A stretch of 39,211 bases of DNA, taken from Mycoplasma buteonis. GTDB taxonomy: Bacteria; Bacillota_I; Bacilli_A; Mycoplasmatales; Metamycoplasmataceae. Location of the stretch: contig NZ_JPOK01000008.1 in assembly GCF_000733865.1 (NCBI RefSeq), positions 1 to 39,211 on the forward strand. The letters are read 5' to 3'. Position numbers and translations under genes: made by a program. Below the pieces are notes generated by a model. It was not told where the DNA came from. It did not search any database and saw only the letters and a list, made by a program, of their open reading frames with translations. Every line of letters starts with the position of its first letter. The first letter of the stretch is position 1. Below are positions 29,101-39,159 of this stretch, piece by piece.

Positions 29101-29282
29101 CTCGATGCTTTATCGCCGTTTCAGTTCCCTCTGCTATCATAACCGGGTTGATTTGCTTTAAGTTCTTCAAGTGGAATTTCTTGAAACATTTGGGATGTGA
29201 TTTTATCAGATAATTCACTTATTTGTTGCTTAATTCTTTCTAGTTCATGGGTTTTACTTTCGAGTTTTTCATTATTACTCAT
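26190..29282 (-). CDS. 1030-aa phage structural protein, probable fibre or tail-like coiled coil
   Basis: One open frame with TGA = Trp, ATG at 29282. Residues 10-83 and 102-175 are a gapless 74-residue duplication with about half the positions identical, sharing KAN--GYD--G-W----KASRDL. A linker with TLQSSPTDATTEVVLNKEEK (DNA duplicated in the SSB-like gene) is followed by an alpha-helical domain (~340-500), long coiled coils (~510-790), and a C-terminal globular domain (~800-1030) rich in beta strands (TRIAYLGNGVELLVNN; ADLVFAFILDDADTPDP). Length, coiled coils and a terminal beta domain suit a fibre or receptor-binding protein. It is the largest phage gene and follows the 442-aa gene by 6 bp. 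Confidence 0.75.
28321..28399 (-). repeat. 79-bp duplicated coding segment, copy 1
   Basis: Identical over 79 bp to 37025-37103, in the same frame, encoding TLQSSPTDATTEVVLNKEEK and EEEKNN in both genes. The segment is much richer in G+C than its surroundings. Similarity stops at both ends. Confidence 0.95.
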
Positions 29283-29288
29283 TTTTAC

Positions 29289-30617
29289 CTACTTTCTTTT
29301 AATTCTTTTTAATTTACTTATTTTGGGTTGATACTTTGCTTGACGTGTATGGTAAAAGCTTCTTGGTACATCGCTAAGGTTACGCGTAAAGCTTAGCTTA
29401 TACGCGTTCCCTTGCTGTTCTATATACGCTATTTTTTGCGTTTTATTAGTTCTGTGACTTTTAACAAACTTGAAGTTAAGTAAATCAGTTTTTAAAGCTT
29501 CCGCATATTTATTAAAAGAGTTTTCTATTCTATACCTTCTAAGTGTGTCGCTGTTAACCAGCTCACCAAAGCTATTAAAATGCTTTTCAACCAGGTCAGT
29601 GCGTCCTACTCTTCAAATTCATCCTCATGCTAAATTTTTCAGGTAATACTTTCCTTTACTTGGTGCATAAATAAACTCATAAAAAGTTCTAAGTGGTAAA
29701 ACCATTTCAAGTGGTCTTTTACCAAAGAGGTTAGTGCTGGTTTTAGTTGCATCTCTTTTAAAATAAAGAAAGAAACTAATAAAGCTAGTTTGCTCCCAGT
29801 ATTTTGGATTATACACACGCACTCCACTGATTCAGCTACTATTAAAATATATTTGCCCTTTATTGTATCTGTGTAATGCTTGGGTGTATCTCTTAGCTGC
29901 TTTGTCTGTTAGTTTATTTTGACTAATTAACTTTTTAGTGTTTTTCTCTCATATATCTAATGCTGTTTTTTCAATTCTTTTCTCGAACTTTGCTTTAGAT
30001 ATTTGTGCTATTTTTTGACGTCCTTTCGCTACTAGTGTCAGCGGTTCTCTAATACTTTTATAAACAAGCTTAGCCCTTCCTACTATTTGGTTAGTATTTG
30101 TTAAATTTATTTTTTTAGCTAAATTAAAAAATTTAGGATTATGTTTAAAAATCTTCTTTAAAACTGCATTGCTTGTTTTTGTTATTTTTCTAGTAATATC
30201 AGAGCGAATAAATCTATAAATGTTTTTAGAAACGTTTAAAGCTTTTTGTAAATTTGCAAAAATTCTATTAGTTTCACCTTTAGCTTTTAAAAATGTGTTA
30301 ACACCTTTAAAAGCTTTTCCAGCAAAAAATACAAGTGATTCCATTGCTGTGCTTAAAAAAACACTCTTTCAATTTACCTCTCCGTAAAAAATCAGTTCAC
30401 TAACTACATTTTTAATAAACCTCACACCTATTTTAATAACTTGCATTGCTGCACCTATAGGAGGATAAACTAAAACAGCTAGATCACTAATTGCTTCAAC
30501 TAAGAAATCAAAAAAGAGCATAGCAAGAGATTTTAAAAAACCACCTCAATAGCCTGCCCTTTTTGTTTCCTTTTTCTTTATAGGTTTAATTATTGGGTTA
30601 GAGTATGCTAATAGCAT
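29289..30617 (-). CDS. 442-aa phage protein of unknown function, hydrophobic N-terminal region
   Basis: ATG at 30617 two bases after the capsid stop; TGA codons split it in a standard-code reading. Residues ~26-68 are hydrophobic (AMLFFDFLVEAISDLAVLVY, then PPIGAAMQ), a possible membrane-interacting segment. Residues ~75-230 are strongly basic and helical. The C-terminal ~180 residues look globular, with many aromatics (YWEQTSFISFFLYFKR), and end in a very basic tail (KISKLKRIKRK). Position directly after the major capsid gene suggests a virion protein, perhaps for DNA delivery or head-tail joining. No family recognised. Confidence 0.65.
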
Positions 30618-30619
30618 TT

Positions 30620-31597
30620 TTAACCTTTAAGTGGTTCAATTCCATCAGGTAACTCAACCGCTTTATTCTCGTCCTTTTTGTTTACGCTTGTTTTAGCTAA
30701 TCCAACAGCTAACTTGTCGTATACAATACCTGTTGCGAATTTTCCTTCGAAGTATAAAGCTAAATCCTCACTAAGATTATCGACTTTACCGTAATTTAAT
30801 GCGATGATACTCATAGCACCAGTAGCTAAGAAATTAACAGAAACAATTGCATCAAATTGGTTTAGATATGGGTTTGATAAAATTCTGTAACCTGCTAGTG
30901 TTTTAATTCCACTAGCACCTAAATCATAGCTACGCTCTGCTCTGTTTCCTATTAATCCATATTTAGCTAATTTATCAAATACCAGAGGTTTAACCATAAT
31001 AACAATATCATCAGGATCAATTAAGTCAATTCCTTGTTCTTGATCTACTGTTGTACTTAGTGTTGTTGCTTGCTTAACTAATTCGTCGTAAATTTCTTCA
31101 GGTTTTTTAGCTTCGTAGTCAAAAGTAATTTTTTTATTATCTGTAATAATTTTATTTTCTAAGTTTGTAAAGCTAGTGCGTTCAAAAGTGTGAGCGAATT
31201 GGTTTAAAATTTTAGTAGCTTTAGCACTTGCAACGTTCACCGGCATCATTTGTGATTCAAACTGAGTAATTGCTTCACTTGCAATTAACGGTTCATTTCA
31301 TGGGATTGAAATGTCTTTCGTAATTCTTCATTTATTGAATTCTCCAGTTCCAAGCTTAGATTTTTTAGCAAGTTTTGAAGCTTGGTTTTTAGCAACTGTT
31401 AAATGTGTTGATGAAGCTGACAGCACAGTGTTATTATTACATAATTCATTAATAAAAACTGATTTGTCAAATACGTAGCTAAGAACTTGTGACGCTTGTG
31501 CTTGTGATAGTTTTAGTTGCTCTCCACTTGATGCGTTCCCTTGAATTAAAGAAAATTGAGTTTCTAACGCACTTTTTAAGTCAATTGATGACGCCAT
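30620..31597 (-). CDS. Major capsid protein (HK97-like, inferred)
   Basis: 325 aa, start 31597 with aaggagat. No signal or TM. The sequence reads as an HK97-type shell protein: an N-terminal arm, a strand-rich segment with WRITKDISIPWNEP, an E-loop and A-domain with DIVIMVKPLVFDKLAKYGL, and ASGIKTLAGYRILSNPYLNQ followed by AIVSVNFLATGAMSI, the usual P/A-domain alternation. The size and position, directly after a scaffold-type gene and downstream of terminase and portal, support it. The HK97 fold itself is an inference from pattern and synteny. Confidence 0.78.
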
Positions 31598-31605
31598 AAA
31601 TCTCC

Positions 31606-32091
31606 TTAATATTTTGTAATAATCCCATTAGGTCAATATTTAAACGTTTTGGGTTTTTCTTTTGTCTCTTCTTTAACTTCTCAGTTTAGTTTTTTACCTT
31701 GTTTAATAATTGATAAATTTAAATTATCAAAATCTAGTTCATTTAAATCAAGTTGATTAACATCCACTTTATTAGCAAACTGAATTTTATTAATTTCACT
31801 TTGAACTATTTTATTCACTTTGTCGCTCGCTTTTGCTAGCTGTTCGCTTAGCGTCAAAGTTTCCTGCTCTTTCTTTGTCAGAGCTTCTTTTAATTGATTT
31901 ATTTCATGTTCCTTATTGTTTAATTTATTACCAATATATTCAGTGAGTGCTTCCTTGGTTTCGAAAACTGAATATATACCAAGAGCGTTTAAAATTTCTA
32001 AAGGTTTTGCGTCCTGTTTTAAATTTAAACGCTCGTTTATTTCCTGACTAGATAAGTCAAGTTTTTCGCTTAATTTATTAATTAAATCCAT
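31606..32091 (-). CDS. Phage scaffold-type protein
   Basis: 161 aa, start 32091 with aaggatg upstream. Mostly a charged coiled coil (KLNNKEHEINQLKEALTKKE, then QETLTLSEQLAKASDKV), ending in a short region with two TGA-coded Trp residues. Scaffold proteins of tailed phages are of this size, helical, and encoded immediately upstream of the capsid gene, as here (8-bp gap). The N-terminal LSEKLDLSSQEINERL may be a small helical domain. No protease motif was seen, so self-cleavage is not suggested. Confidence 0.72.
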
Positions 32092-32135
32092 AAGTTACAT
32101 CCTTATAATCCGTCTTTCGGGCTGCGGTTCCCATG

Positions 32136-34022
32136 TTATCATATGTTTATTTTAGTTCTTGCGTGAGTTTGATTTTCATAATTAGAAGTTCTCAGCTTTA
32201 TACTATTACCATTTTTAAAATCTAGTTCCACCCAGTCAGTTCATACCGAAGATATTAAAAGAGATTCAAGCCTTTCACCTTCATTTAAATCAAAAGCAAA
32301 ATCATAGCTAATAGTTTCAGCTAAATTATCAGGATCGATAATTTTAGCTAAATCGTTTTTATTGTAAAAATATAAATCAGGCTGCTCGTCAAAATAAACG
32401 AATTTAGGTTTGTCTATTTCATATATTCCCACGCACTGATATTTATAAATTAATTCAGTTGTTGTACCAGTGTGTGGCCCACCTGTATAAGGTTCATTAA
32501 TTTCAATAGTGTATGAGCCGAGAGACTTGCACCTTATATCCTTAACTGTTCCACCTACTCTTTCGATCTTCCATTTTAAAATATCCTTGGTTTGAAACTC
32601 TCTTCTCACTGCAAATGATGAGTCTGTAACTGAGCCTGATACCGTATAAGTTTCATACATAAACCGCCTTTGTGTTTTACTTTTAGCATCTCCTAAAAAT
32701 AAAAAATTACTTTGTGCTTTTTCACCTATTAGCTGAATTCAAAAAGGATAATCAAGGTTTAAAGTTTTTTCATTAAAGTCGGTTGGATTTTGTGAATAAT
32801 CTAGTTCCTGTAATTTCTCAGGCAATAATGGAAGTTGTACCATCTGGTCATTAACTATAAAAGCATTAGCATTTAAAAACGCATTTGTTAGTAATGGTTT
32901 TAAATGCTCTTCTAATTTATAGATATCACTCTTTATATAAAAGTCAACTCCGATTTTTTCAATATAGAAAGGGAAAATAGTTTTATGCTCCTGGGTATTA
33001 CCACCTTTATAACAATACTGTCCTGATAACTGAGATGATGAAAGCAGCATAATCGATTTAACAGCTTGAATTTGATTTTGTTTTTTATAGCTAGATAAGA
33101 TTTTAAAAACTTCATAATCAATATACTCACTGGCTTTATTAAATTGCCCGTACTCTTGTTGTCACTTTTCTTTTTCTTCTTTATCCATTCCTTTATATCC
33201 AGAATTAACAGCATCAGAAACTGCAAAAAGTTGTCAGTAAACATCTTTAAATTCTATAATTTCTAAAATTGTAAATAATCTAAATAAATCAACTCTATAA
33301 CTTTTGTCTTCTTGTTGCTCTGATACTTCTTTTATAACTGCGTAGGAAATTCATCTAATAGGATTAAAAGTTCAAGGGTATAAGCTTAATTTATTATCAA
33401 TAATATTGATAGGGTTACAAAAAAGTAAATACGGTGGGTTATTGCTTAATAAATTTGGTTTAATTCTATAGCTTTCGTTTTCTTCATTTCTTGCTGTAAA
33501 AATCAGGTTGTTTATCAGTGCTGTTTTAGGTAATTTTAAAGTTAGTTGATTATATTTATTATTATCATCTTTATTTAAAACGAAACTAATTTTATTAAGC
33601 TCTTTAAAGCTTTTTAATCTACTAGCTGTAAAAGTCACTGCACTTTGCTCAGTTACTTCATTAAATAAATTTTCTTCCAGCTTAGATTCAAAATAATAAG
33701 AATTATTAAGCTCTTCAGTTGTATTTATTTCTGTTTCACTTAAAACGTAAAAAGTTGATTCCTTTAATGGAATTTTTTGGGTTGTTGATAGTTCAAAAGA
33801 ATTAAATAATCCTAATCTTGTTTTATCTTCTTCACTTGTTAAAATCGTATTCTTACTATTTGTAACAACGTTAAAAGTATAATAACCAATGTTATTAATT
33901 CGAACGATATTAATGCTATTGTTTTCTAATAAAATTTTTTCACTGTCGCTAAGTAGTTCATAAATATAAAAGCTTTTTAGATTGTCACTAATTGCTAAAA
34001 AATCGCTATCTATATTATTCAT
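32136..34022 (-). CDS. 628-aa phage protein in the minor-head/adaptor position
   Basis: A single frame read through several TGA codons; ATG at 34022 overlaps the portal stop by 8 bp. It is rich in Asn, Ser and beta-strand patterns (INIVRINNIGYYTFNVVTNS; KYNQLTLKLPKTALINNLIF), has no TM, and has a Trp/Tyr-rich middle (VYWQLFAVSDAVNSGYKGMD) and a C-terminal domain with IRCKSLGSYTIEINEPYTGG. In SPP1/HK97-type operons this slot holds a minor head or head-tail joining protein; this one is far longer and not recognisable, so it may combine connector and tail functions. Function unassigned. Confidence 0.7.
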
Positions 34023-35193
34023 ATTCTTGCTTTTGCTCCGCTTGTTTTATTTGCTTAGTTGGGTTAATATTAACACCGTCTTGATTAGTTTGCTCAATTC
34101 TTGCCTGCTCTTCCATTCATAAAGTTGAACCTGATACAATAACGCTTATATCCTGTTTATAATCAAGGTTTAAAGCTCTTAAAATAAGTCTAGCAAAGTC
34201 CTCATAATAATACTCTCTTAGGTTTGCTTTTGTTTCAATATAATCCTCAAAATCTGAGTTCATTTTTTGAACTTCAGCAGTATGTTTATTATGTGTCCCT
34301 CCATCTTCTGAATCCTTTTTAAAAAATAAACTTTTTTTGATTCAGTATTGAATTGATTCAATGGATTGTAGTAGTACCTGTGACTGCGTTGAAGTTTGAC
34401 GAATTTCAAAGCTGTCACCCATAGAGTTCAGTGCACTCATTGTGTCGATTTTAACAAGTCTATTAGAATCTAGAGAATAAAAAGCTTTTAATATTTCCTT
34501 AGGTTTATCACCTCCTAAATTTCAGTTAATAGTTGGAAGTGGTAAACTTAAAAATGTATCAAATACAAAAGCTTTTAATTTAGTGTTTAAAATTTTTCAA
34601 TATTCTTCATTAACTAAATCAATATCCCTCATTTGATCCGCTCTATTTCTAAATAAAACGTAAGGGATATAATCTAAGTCATTTAATTTTTGTCTATAAT
34701 GATTTTTAAAATTTGCAAAATCTTCAGTTACGCCGGTTTTGTGACTTCTTAAGTATTGCTTAATAATTACAGAATTTAATAAATCGTATTCCTCAATTAA
34801 GTCGTAACTTTCACCTTCAAGTGTTGCGGTTTTAGTTACTACTTTTAAATATACTAATTTATTATTTTCATCTTCTTCATAGCTAAGTACTTCCGCTAAA
34901 ACAATTTTTTTATTATTTTCAATACCAAGTGCATAAATTCCCTTGGTATATAAATTAAATTCAAGCATTTGAATTTTTTCTAAAAAACGATTATTTTTTA
35001 AAAATTGCATTAGCTCCGTTTTATTTTTTAATTTAAAAGTTGGTAAGTTAGTTGCTAATTGCGTAACTTGAATATTAGCACCATTTCGCTCAAATTGTGT
35101 TTTAGTATTTGGTTCAATTTTAAGATTATTAAAATTGTTTTCTTTTTCCATTAATATTTTTTGCACAAATAACGCTGTATTACTCTTACTCAT
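34015..35193 (-). CDS. Phage portal protein
   Basis: 392 aa from ATG 35193 (ribosome site aaggtgag; a GTG nine bases upstream lies in that site and is rejected). It overlaps the terminase stop by 8 bp. The pattern fits SPP1/HK97-type portals: mixed N-terminal wing, a stretch LKAFVFDTFLSLPLPTINWN, the segment LDSNRLVKIDTMSALNSMGD, long C-terminal helices (HTAEVQKMNSDFEDYIETKA then LREYYYEDFARLILRAL) and a Gln/Glu-rich tail. Portals form the dodecameric DNA channel at one capsid vertex and dock the terminase. Family call supported by order terL-portal-scaffold-capsid. Confidence 0.78.
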
Positions 35194-36877
35194 GTTGCTC
35201 ACCTTCTTTTAATTTTTGTTTATACATTGATAAGCTATATTTATAAATTCAGCTTGCTGACATTTCGAAAGCATTAATTAAATCGTAAATTCACGGGTAT
35301 GCTTTTTCATTTCTTTTTTCTTCATTAGCTTCTATTACTTGATAACCAAGATTTTTTAAAAGTTGTTTAGTTCCTTCACTTGGAATAACTTTAATCAAAC
35401 CGTTTTCGAAAATAAATTTCTGTCAGTTTTGACGCGATACTATTCCGAACATTTCCTTTTTAGTGTCTCTTCGGTTTGCTTTTGTTGCCATAATTGGTGG
35501 CATCACGCTTTTACCTTCTAGTACGTATTGCCTAGCAAGTGCGTTTAAGCTTTCGAGAATAATATCATTATCAGTGAGTAAAATAGTATTAGTTAAAAAA
35601 TCCTCCTCGTATTGGTACGAATTTTTTAACTTCTCTTTTAACTTTTTATTATGCTGATGAATTAAATTAATTAATGTAACGTTAACGCTTAGACGTGAAT
35701 CAGTTTTAGCTATTTGTTTTAAGTCTTCGATTGCTTCCATTAAAATAATTTCACCAGTTTTTAAAACTGCTATCCTTACCCAACTAGCATTATCGCTTTT
35801 ACCTGGATCAAAACCATCTCAAAAGCTATGAACCTCACCATTATTTAAAAGAGTATAAAAATCATCATAAGTAATAACATCTATTTTTTTACTTAGGTTT
35901 CCATTTTCATCATACAGAATAGGACGCATAAAAAAGTTAGTTTTATTATTGCTATCTTCATACGCAAAACCTGCAACTGTAACAACTCATAAACGGTAAT
36001 TTTTAACCTTTAAGCTATCTAGGTGCTTTTTTTGTAACGGTGACATTTGTGAACTTGGAACAAATTCACGAGAGAACATAATCACGGTAATCCCAGCATC
36101 ATTGTCAAACTTTGAATCCTCTTTATAAATATATTTATTATTAATTAAATCTTTTAGTACTTCTTCGTTAGTTGCTCCGTTTATATTAGTTAGCGGTATA
36201 ACCTTATTATGGTAATTTTGAATTAAAAAATGAGAAGTTGTGAAGATGTTATAAAAAAACTTAACTTTAATTTGGAAGTTTTCAGGTGGTAAACTTCTTA
36301 AAACTGTATTCTGTAATAATAAGGGAAGCTTTTCCTCTTGAAGTGCATAAAGTTGTTCTAATTCATATGCTGTCTTTTTACTATCAACTGGATCTTCAAT
36401 TGGTTCATCAATAACAAGTTCACCAAATCTGAATGAAGATTTTGGTAATGTAATCCCTTGGAATGCTTGCGTTTTTTCAAAGTTCTGGAAATAAATAGCT
36501 CTACCCATTCCACCATCATCATAATTTCAATAAACCGCGTCATTAGTTATCTTAATATAAGGATTATAATCAAGTCCATGCTCGTTTTTTAAAAAGTCTA
36601 AAACTTTATAAAACATTGGTTTAATCGTGTTAACTATGTGATTATATTGGTTACGACATCAAACAGAGTTGAAAATAGGTTCATTAACTAACCTGTATAT
36701 AGAAATAATCGCACCGCCAAAGGATTTGCTCACTCCTTTTGCACCGCTTTGGATTTCATAAAATTCTTTTGATTTAAATGCGTCATACGATGGGTTAGCT
36801 TCTAAATCTGTATAATGTAAAATTTCCTTTAATTTTTCTTCGGTAAATAAAGGAGGTTGACTTAAATTATTTTCCAT
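35186..36877 (-). CDS. Terminase large subunit
   Basis: 563 aa, ATG 36877 after agagga; an upstream GTG at 36898 is rejected. The ATPase domain has a Walker A-like GAKGVSKS (residues 45-52), with Val where the glycine of GxGKS is usual, and a Walker B-like GELVIDEP (~155). The adaptor SRNQ-like region is replaced by WCRNQYNHIVNTIKP. The nuclease domain begins with WDGFDPGKSDNASW (~355), supplying the metal-binding Asp, followed by a later TLLTDNDII acidic stretch. It packages DNA into the procapsid through the portal. No separate small subunit is seen; the SSB-like protein lies upstream instead. Confidence 0.82.
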
Positions 36878-36885
36878 TTCTTCCT

Positions 36886-37986
36886 CTACTCTTTTCACTC
36901 GAATTTATACCCATCAAGTTCAGCAAAAATATCATCTTTTACTGCAGTGTTTTGTTGTTTAGGTTCCTTAATTTCTTGTTTCTCTTCTGCTTTTTCTTCT
37001 GATTTTGTTTCAATTAATGTTTCGTTATTCTTTTCCTCTTCTTTTTCTTCTTTGTTTAAAACTACCTCCGTCGTTGCGTCGGTTGGGCTGCTTTGCAGGG
37101 TTTCCTCTTTGTTGTTTTTAAGTTCTTTAAAAAACTCTTCGCTTTCTTTTTGTAGTTCTTTAATTTTCTTTACTTCTTTTAAAGACATTAAAGCCATTTT
37201 TAAGTGATCTGTATTTGGAAGTGATTGACTTGTAAGATTTCCTTCTAAGTTTATATTTTCATTATAGGGAAAATCTTGTGGATTTTTTGGACTTGCAAAA
37301 AATACAAAACTTAGTTCTAAATTTAAATTATTATAAACTTTTCCGGTACTTGAATCACGTTTTGTTTTTACGTATGGTTGGAATAATCCTATAACTTTAC
37401 TTCCTTTATTTAAATGGTTTCAAATATCAGAAGAAAAACCTAAAAGAAATTCATCACATCAGTCTCGTCCGAATTGTCTCTCAAAATTAAAAAAGTTTGA
37501 TTGCGTGTTTCCATTGTAATCGTTATAAACTATTTTGCTAGAATAATTAAACTTAAATTGAGTATTCAAACGTTTTCCAGGTGAAGTAACTTTGATTTCT
37601 TCAGATAAATAACCCTCTACTAGCATTAAAATACTTGGGTAATATTGAAATCTCATTTTTTCAGGAGGAAAGGGAACAAAATCAGTAATTATAACATTGA
37701 TATTTTGAAAATATTCCTGAGTTTCCTCGTTTTGATTTCTTGTTATGTTATATTTTCCGACAAATTGATAAAAGCAATCACGTTGCAAGTTTTCAATTAT
37801 TTTAGGATTAAAACATAAAAATTTTAAGTATGCTATCGTATTTTGGCGATCAGGTTTTTTCTGTAGGTATTCAATTGTTCCGGAAATATATTTTTTACCA
37901 TTTGATGAAACATTTTCTTCGAAATCTTTCACAGTACCTAGCAGATATATATTTGCATTATAATTTTTGTTATTTGTATTTTCCAT
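36886..37986 (-). CDS. SSB-like protein with tandem OB folds and acidic tail
   Basis: 366 aa. ATG 37986 overlaps the helicase stop (TAATG). Residues ~10-105 read as one OB fold (ANIYLLGTVKDFEENVSSNG...YLKFLCFNPK...FYQFVGKYNI). Residues ~120-240 repeat the theme (LMLVEGYLSEEIKVTSPGKR...KGSKVIGLFQPYVKTKR...LELSFVFFASP), suggesting an internal duplication. A ~110-residue Lys/Glu tail follows, containing the 79-bp duplicated segment, and ends DDIFAELDGYKFEWKE, acidic with aromatic residues as in SSB tails. It probably binds ssDNA during phage replication beside the helicase. A small-terminase role is an alternative given the next gene. Confidence 0.65.
37025..37103 (-). repeat. 79-bp duplicated coding segment, copy 2
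   Basis: Identical to 28321-28399. In both genes the segment begins 883 bp after the first base of the start codon, and in both it lies in a Lys/Glu-rich linker. Confidence 0.95.
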
Positions 37987-39053
37987 TATTTAACCTCATT
38001 ATTTTCTTTTGCTTTTCTTTCAGCTTCTTGCTTTACTATGTTTTTAATTTCTTCGTTTTGTCTTCTTAACTCTTGTAATCGCTCTGCTTCGTTATAGCTA
38101 CGGATTACATCTTTATAAATTGTTTCCATAGATTGAGCATTTAAAATGTGTTTTCTAATTCTTAAGTTTGCTCCTTCATCTTCCATTAGAGCAAACTCAG
38201 GAACAAAATTTAAATTACTATAACCACACCTTCCGTTTCTGTTCTTTAGAACATGTAATTCAATAGTTTTTATATGTTTGTTAGTTGGTTGAGCTTCTTG
38301 CGGTGCATCACATAAATATAAAACTGTATCAGCATCCTGCTCTATACTTCCACTATCTCTTAAATGTGTCAGTGATGGTGCAGCTTGTTCGGTTTTATTG
38401 CTTGCTTGTTTAACACTTTCACGAGAAAGTTGAGAAAGTGCAATAATAGGGATATTCAATCTAAGTGCAGCAGTTTTTAAAGTTCTTGTTATTTTTGTTA
38501 ATTTTTCATATTTAAGTAAATTAACCTGCTTTGTTTCTGTAATTTGCAAGTGATCTAAGAAAACAGCAACTATTTTAATCCCTTGTCTTTCAAGTTTATT
38601 AATTATTTCCTCTAGGTATTCAATTCTAAAACTTGGATCTGTTGATGTAAGTACTTGTAATTTACTTACTCTGTTTGCGATAGAATGAATATCAGAAAGT
38701 AAATCACGTTTATAATTTCTAATTCCTTTAAAGTTATTTAACGAATAAAGTCCATTCATTGCAATGAACTTTTCTAAGATGCTGTAATCGTCTTGCTCTA
38801 ACGAAATAAATAAAATATATTCATTAGGTTGCAACCTCTTTGAAACATTGTGCATAATATTTAATGCTAATGTTGTTTTACCTGTTCCAGGTCTACCAGC
38901 TAATATATTAAGCTGAGAACGCCTAAAACCAAATAAACCGTAATCAATAGGAAGGAACCCAGTATTCGTTAAACTACCAGCATTAATGTCTTCTATGTCC
39001 TCCCATTCTTTTAGAATTGATTCTAATGTTCTTATTCTTTCTGTTATTTCCAT
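37986..39053 (-). CDS. DnaB-type replicative helicase, RecA domain only
   Basis: 355 aa, ATG 39053 with aaagga upstream. Walker A GRPGTGKT at residues 53-60, catalytic Glu86 in ISLEQ, Walker B VFLDHLQI with Asp167, motif H3 IIALSQLSRE, SGSIEQDADTVLYL (H4 region), and the arginine-finger segment LKNRNGRCG. These match the DnaB C-terminal ATPase. The N-terminal primase-binding domain (~150 residues in DnaB) is absent, and a basic/acidic helical tail is added. It should unwind DNA for phage replication, helped by host primase. First gene of the operon. Confidence 0.9.
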   Translation of the reverse strand: MEITERIRTLESILKEWEDIEDINAGSLTNTGFLPIDYGLFGFRRSQLNILAGRPGTGKTTLALNIMHNVSKRLQPNEYILFISLEQDDYSILEKFIAMNGLYSLNNFKGIRNYKRDLLSDIHSIANRVSKLQVLTSTDPSFRIEYLEEIINKLERQGIKIVAVFLDHLQITETKQVNLLKYEKLTKITRTLKTAALRLNIPIIALSQLSRESVKQASNKTEQAAPSLTHLRDSGSIEQDADTVLYLCDAPQEAQPTNKHIKTIELHVLKNRNGRCGYSNLNFVPEFALMEDEGANLRIRKHILNAQSMETIYKDVIRSYNEAERLQELRRQNEEIKNIVKQEAERKAKENNEVK

Positions 39054-39120
39054 TTTTTTGTTTTCCTTTTGTCTTTTTTTATTTGATTAGATTAAATCGC
39101 AACCGTCCCTATTTTTTTCT

Positions 39121-39146
39121 GAGGTACCTCTTGCCCTTGGTACCTC
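39121..39146. promoter_or_regulatory. Doubled GGTACCTCTT site, candidate operator of the phage operon
   Basis: GGTACCTCTT occurs twice, starting at 39123 and 39139, 16 bp apart, each containing the palindrome GGTACC. The whole also forms a perfect 8-bp inverted repeat gaggtacc (39121-39128)/ggtacctc (39139-39146). It lies 68 bp upstream of the helicase ATG and 14 bp from the right direct repeat. No T run makes it a terminator. A repressor-binding role is inferred; no -10/-35 pair is clear. Confidence 0.55.
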
Positions 39147-39159
39147 TTTAATTAATAGA

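Noticed and set aside
29003-29218. Minus-strand 71-aa ORF
   Set aside because: Out of frame with, and fully inside, the 1030-aa gene; no start signal.
28287-35484. AGCAAACC motif in the fibre-like and terminase genes as further copies of the hairpin element
   Set aside because: No stem surrounds it in either gene, and the 8-mer also occurs in the host exporter gene near 19840.
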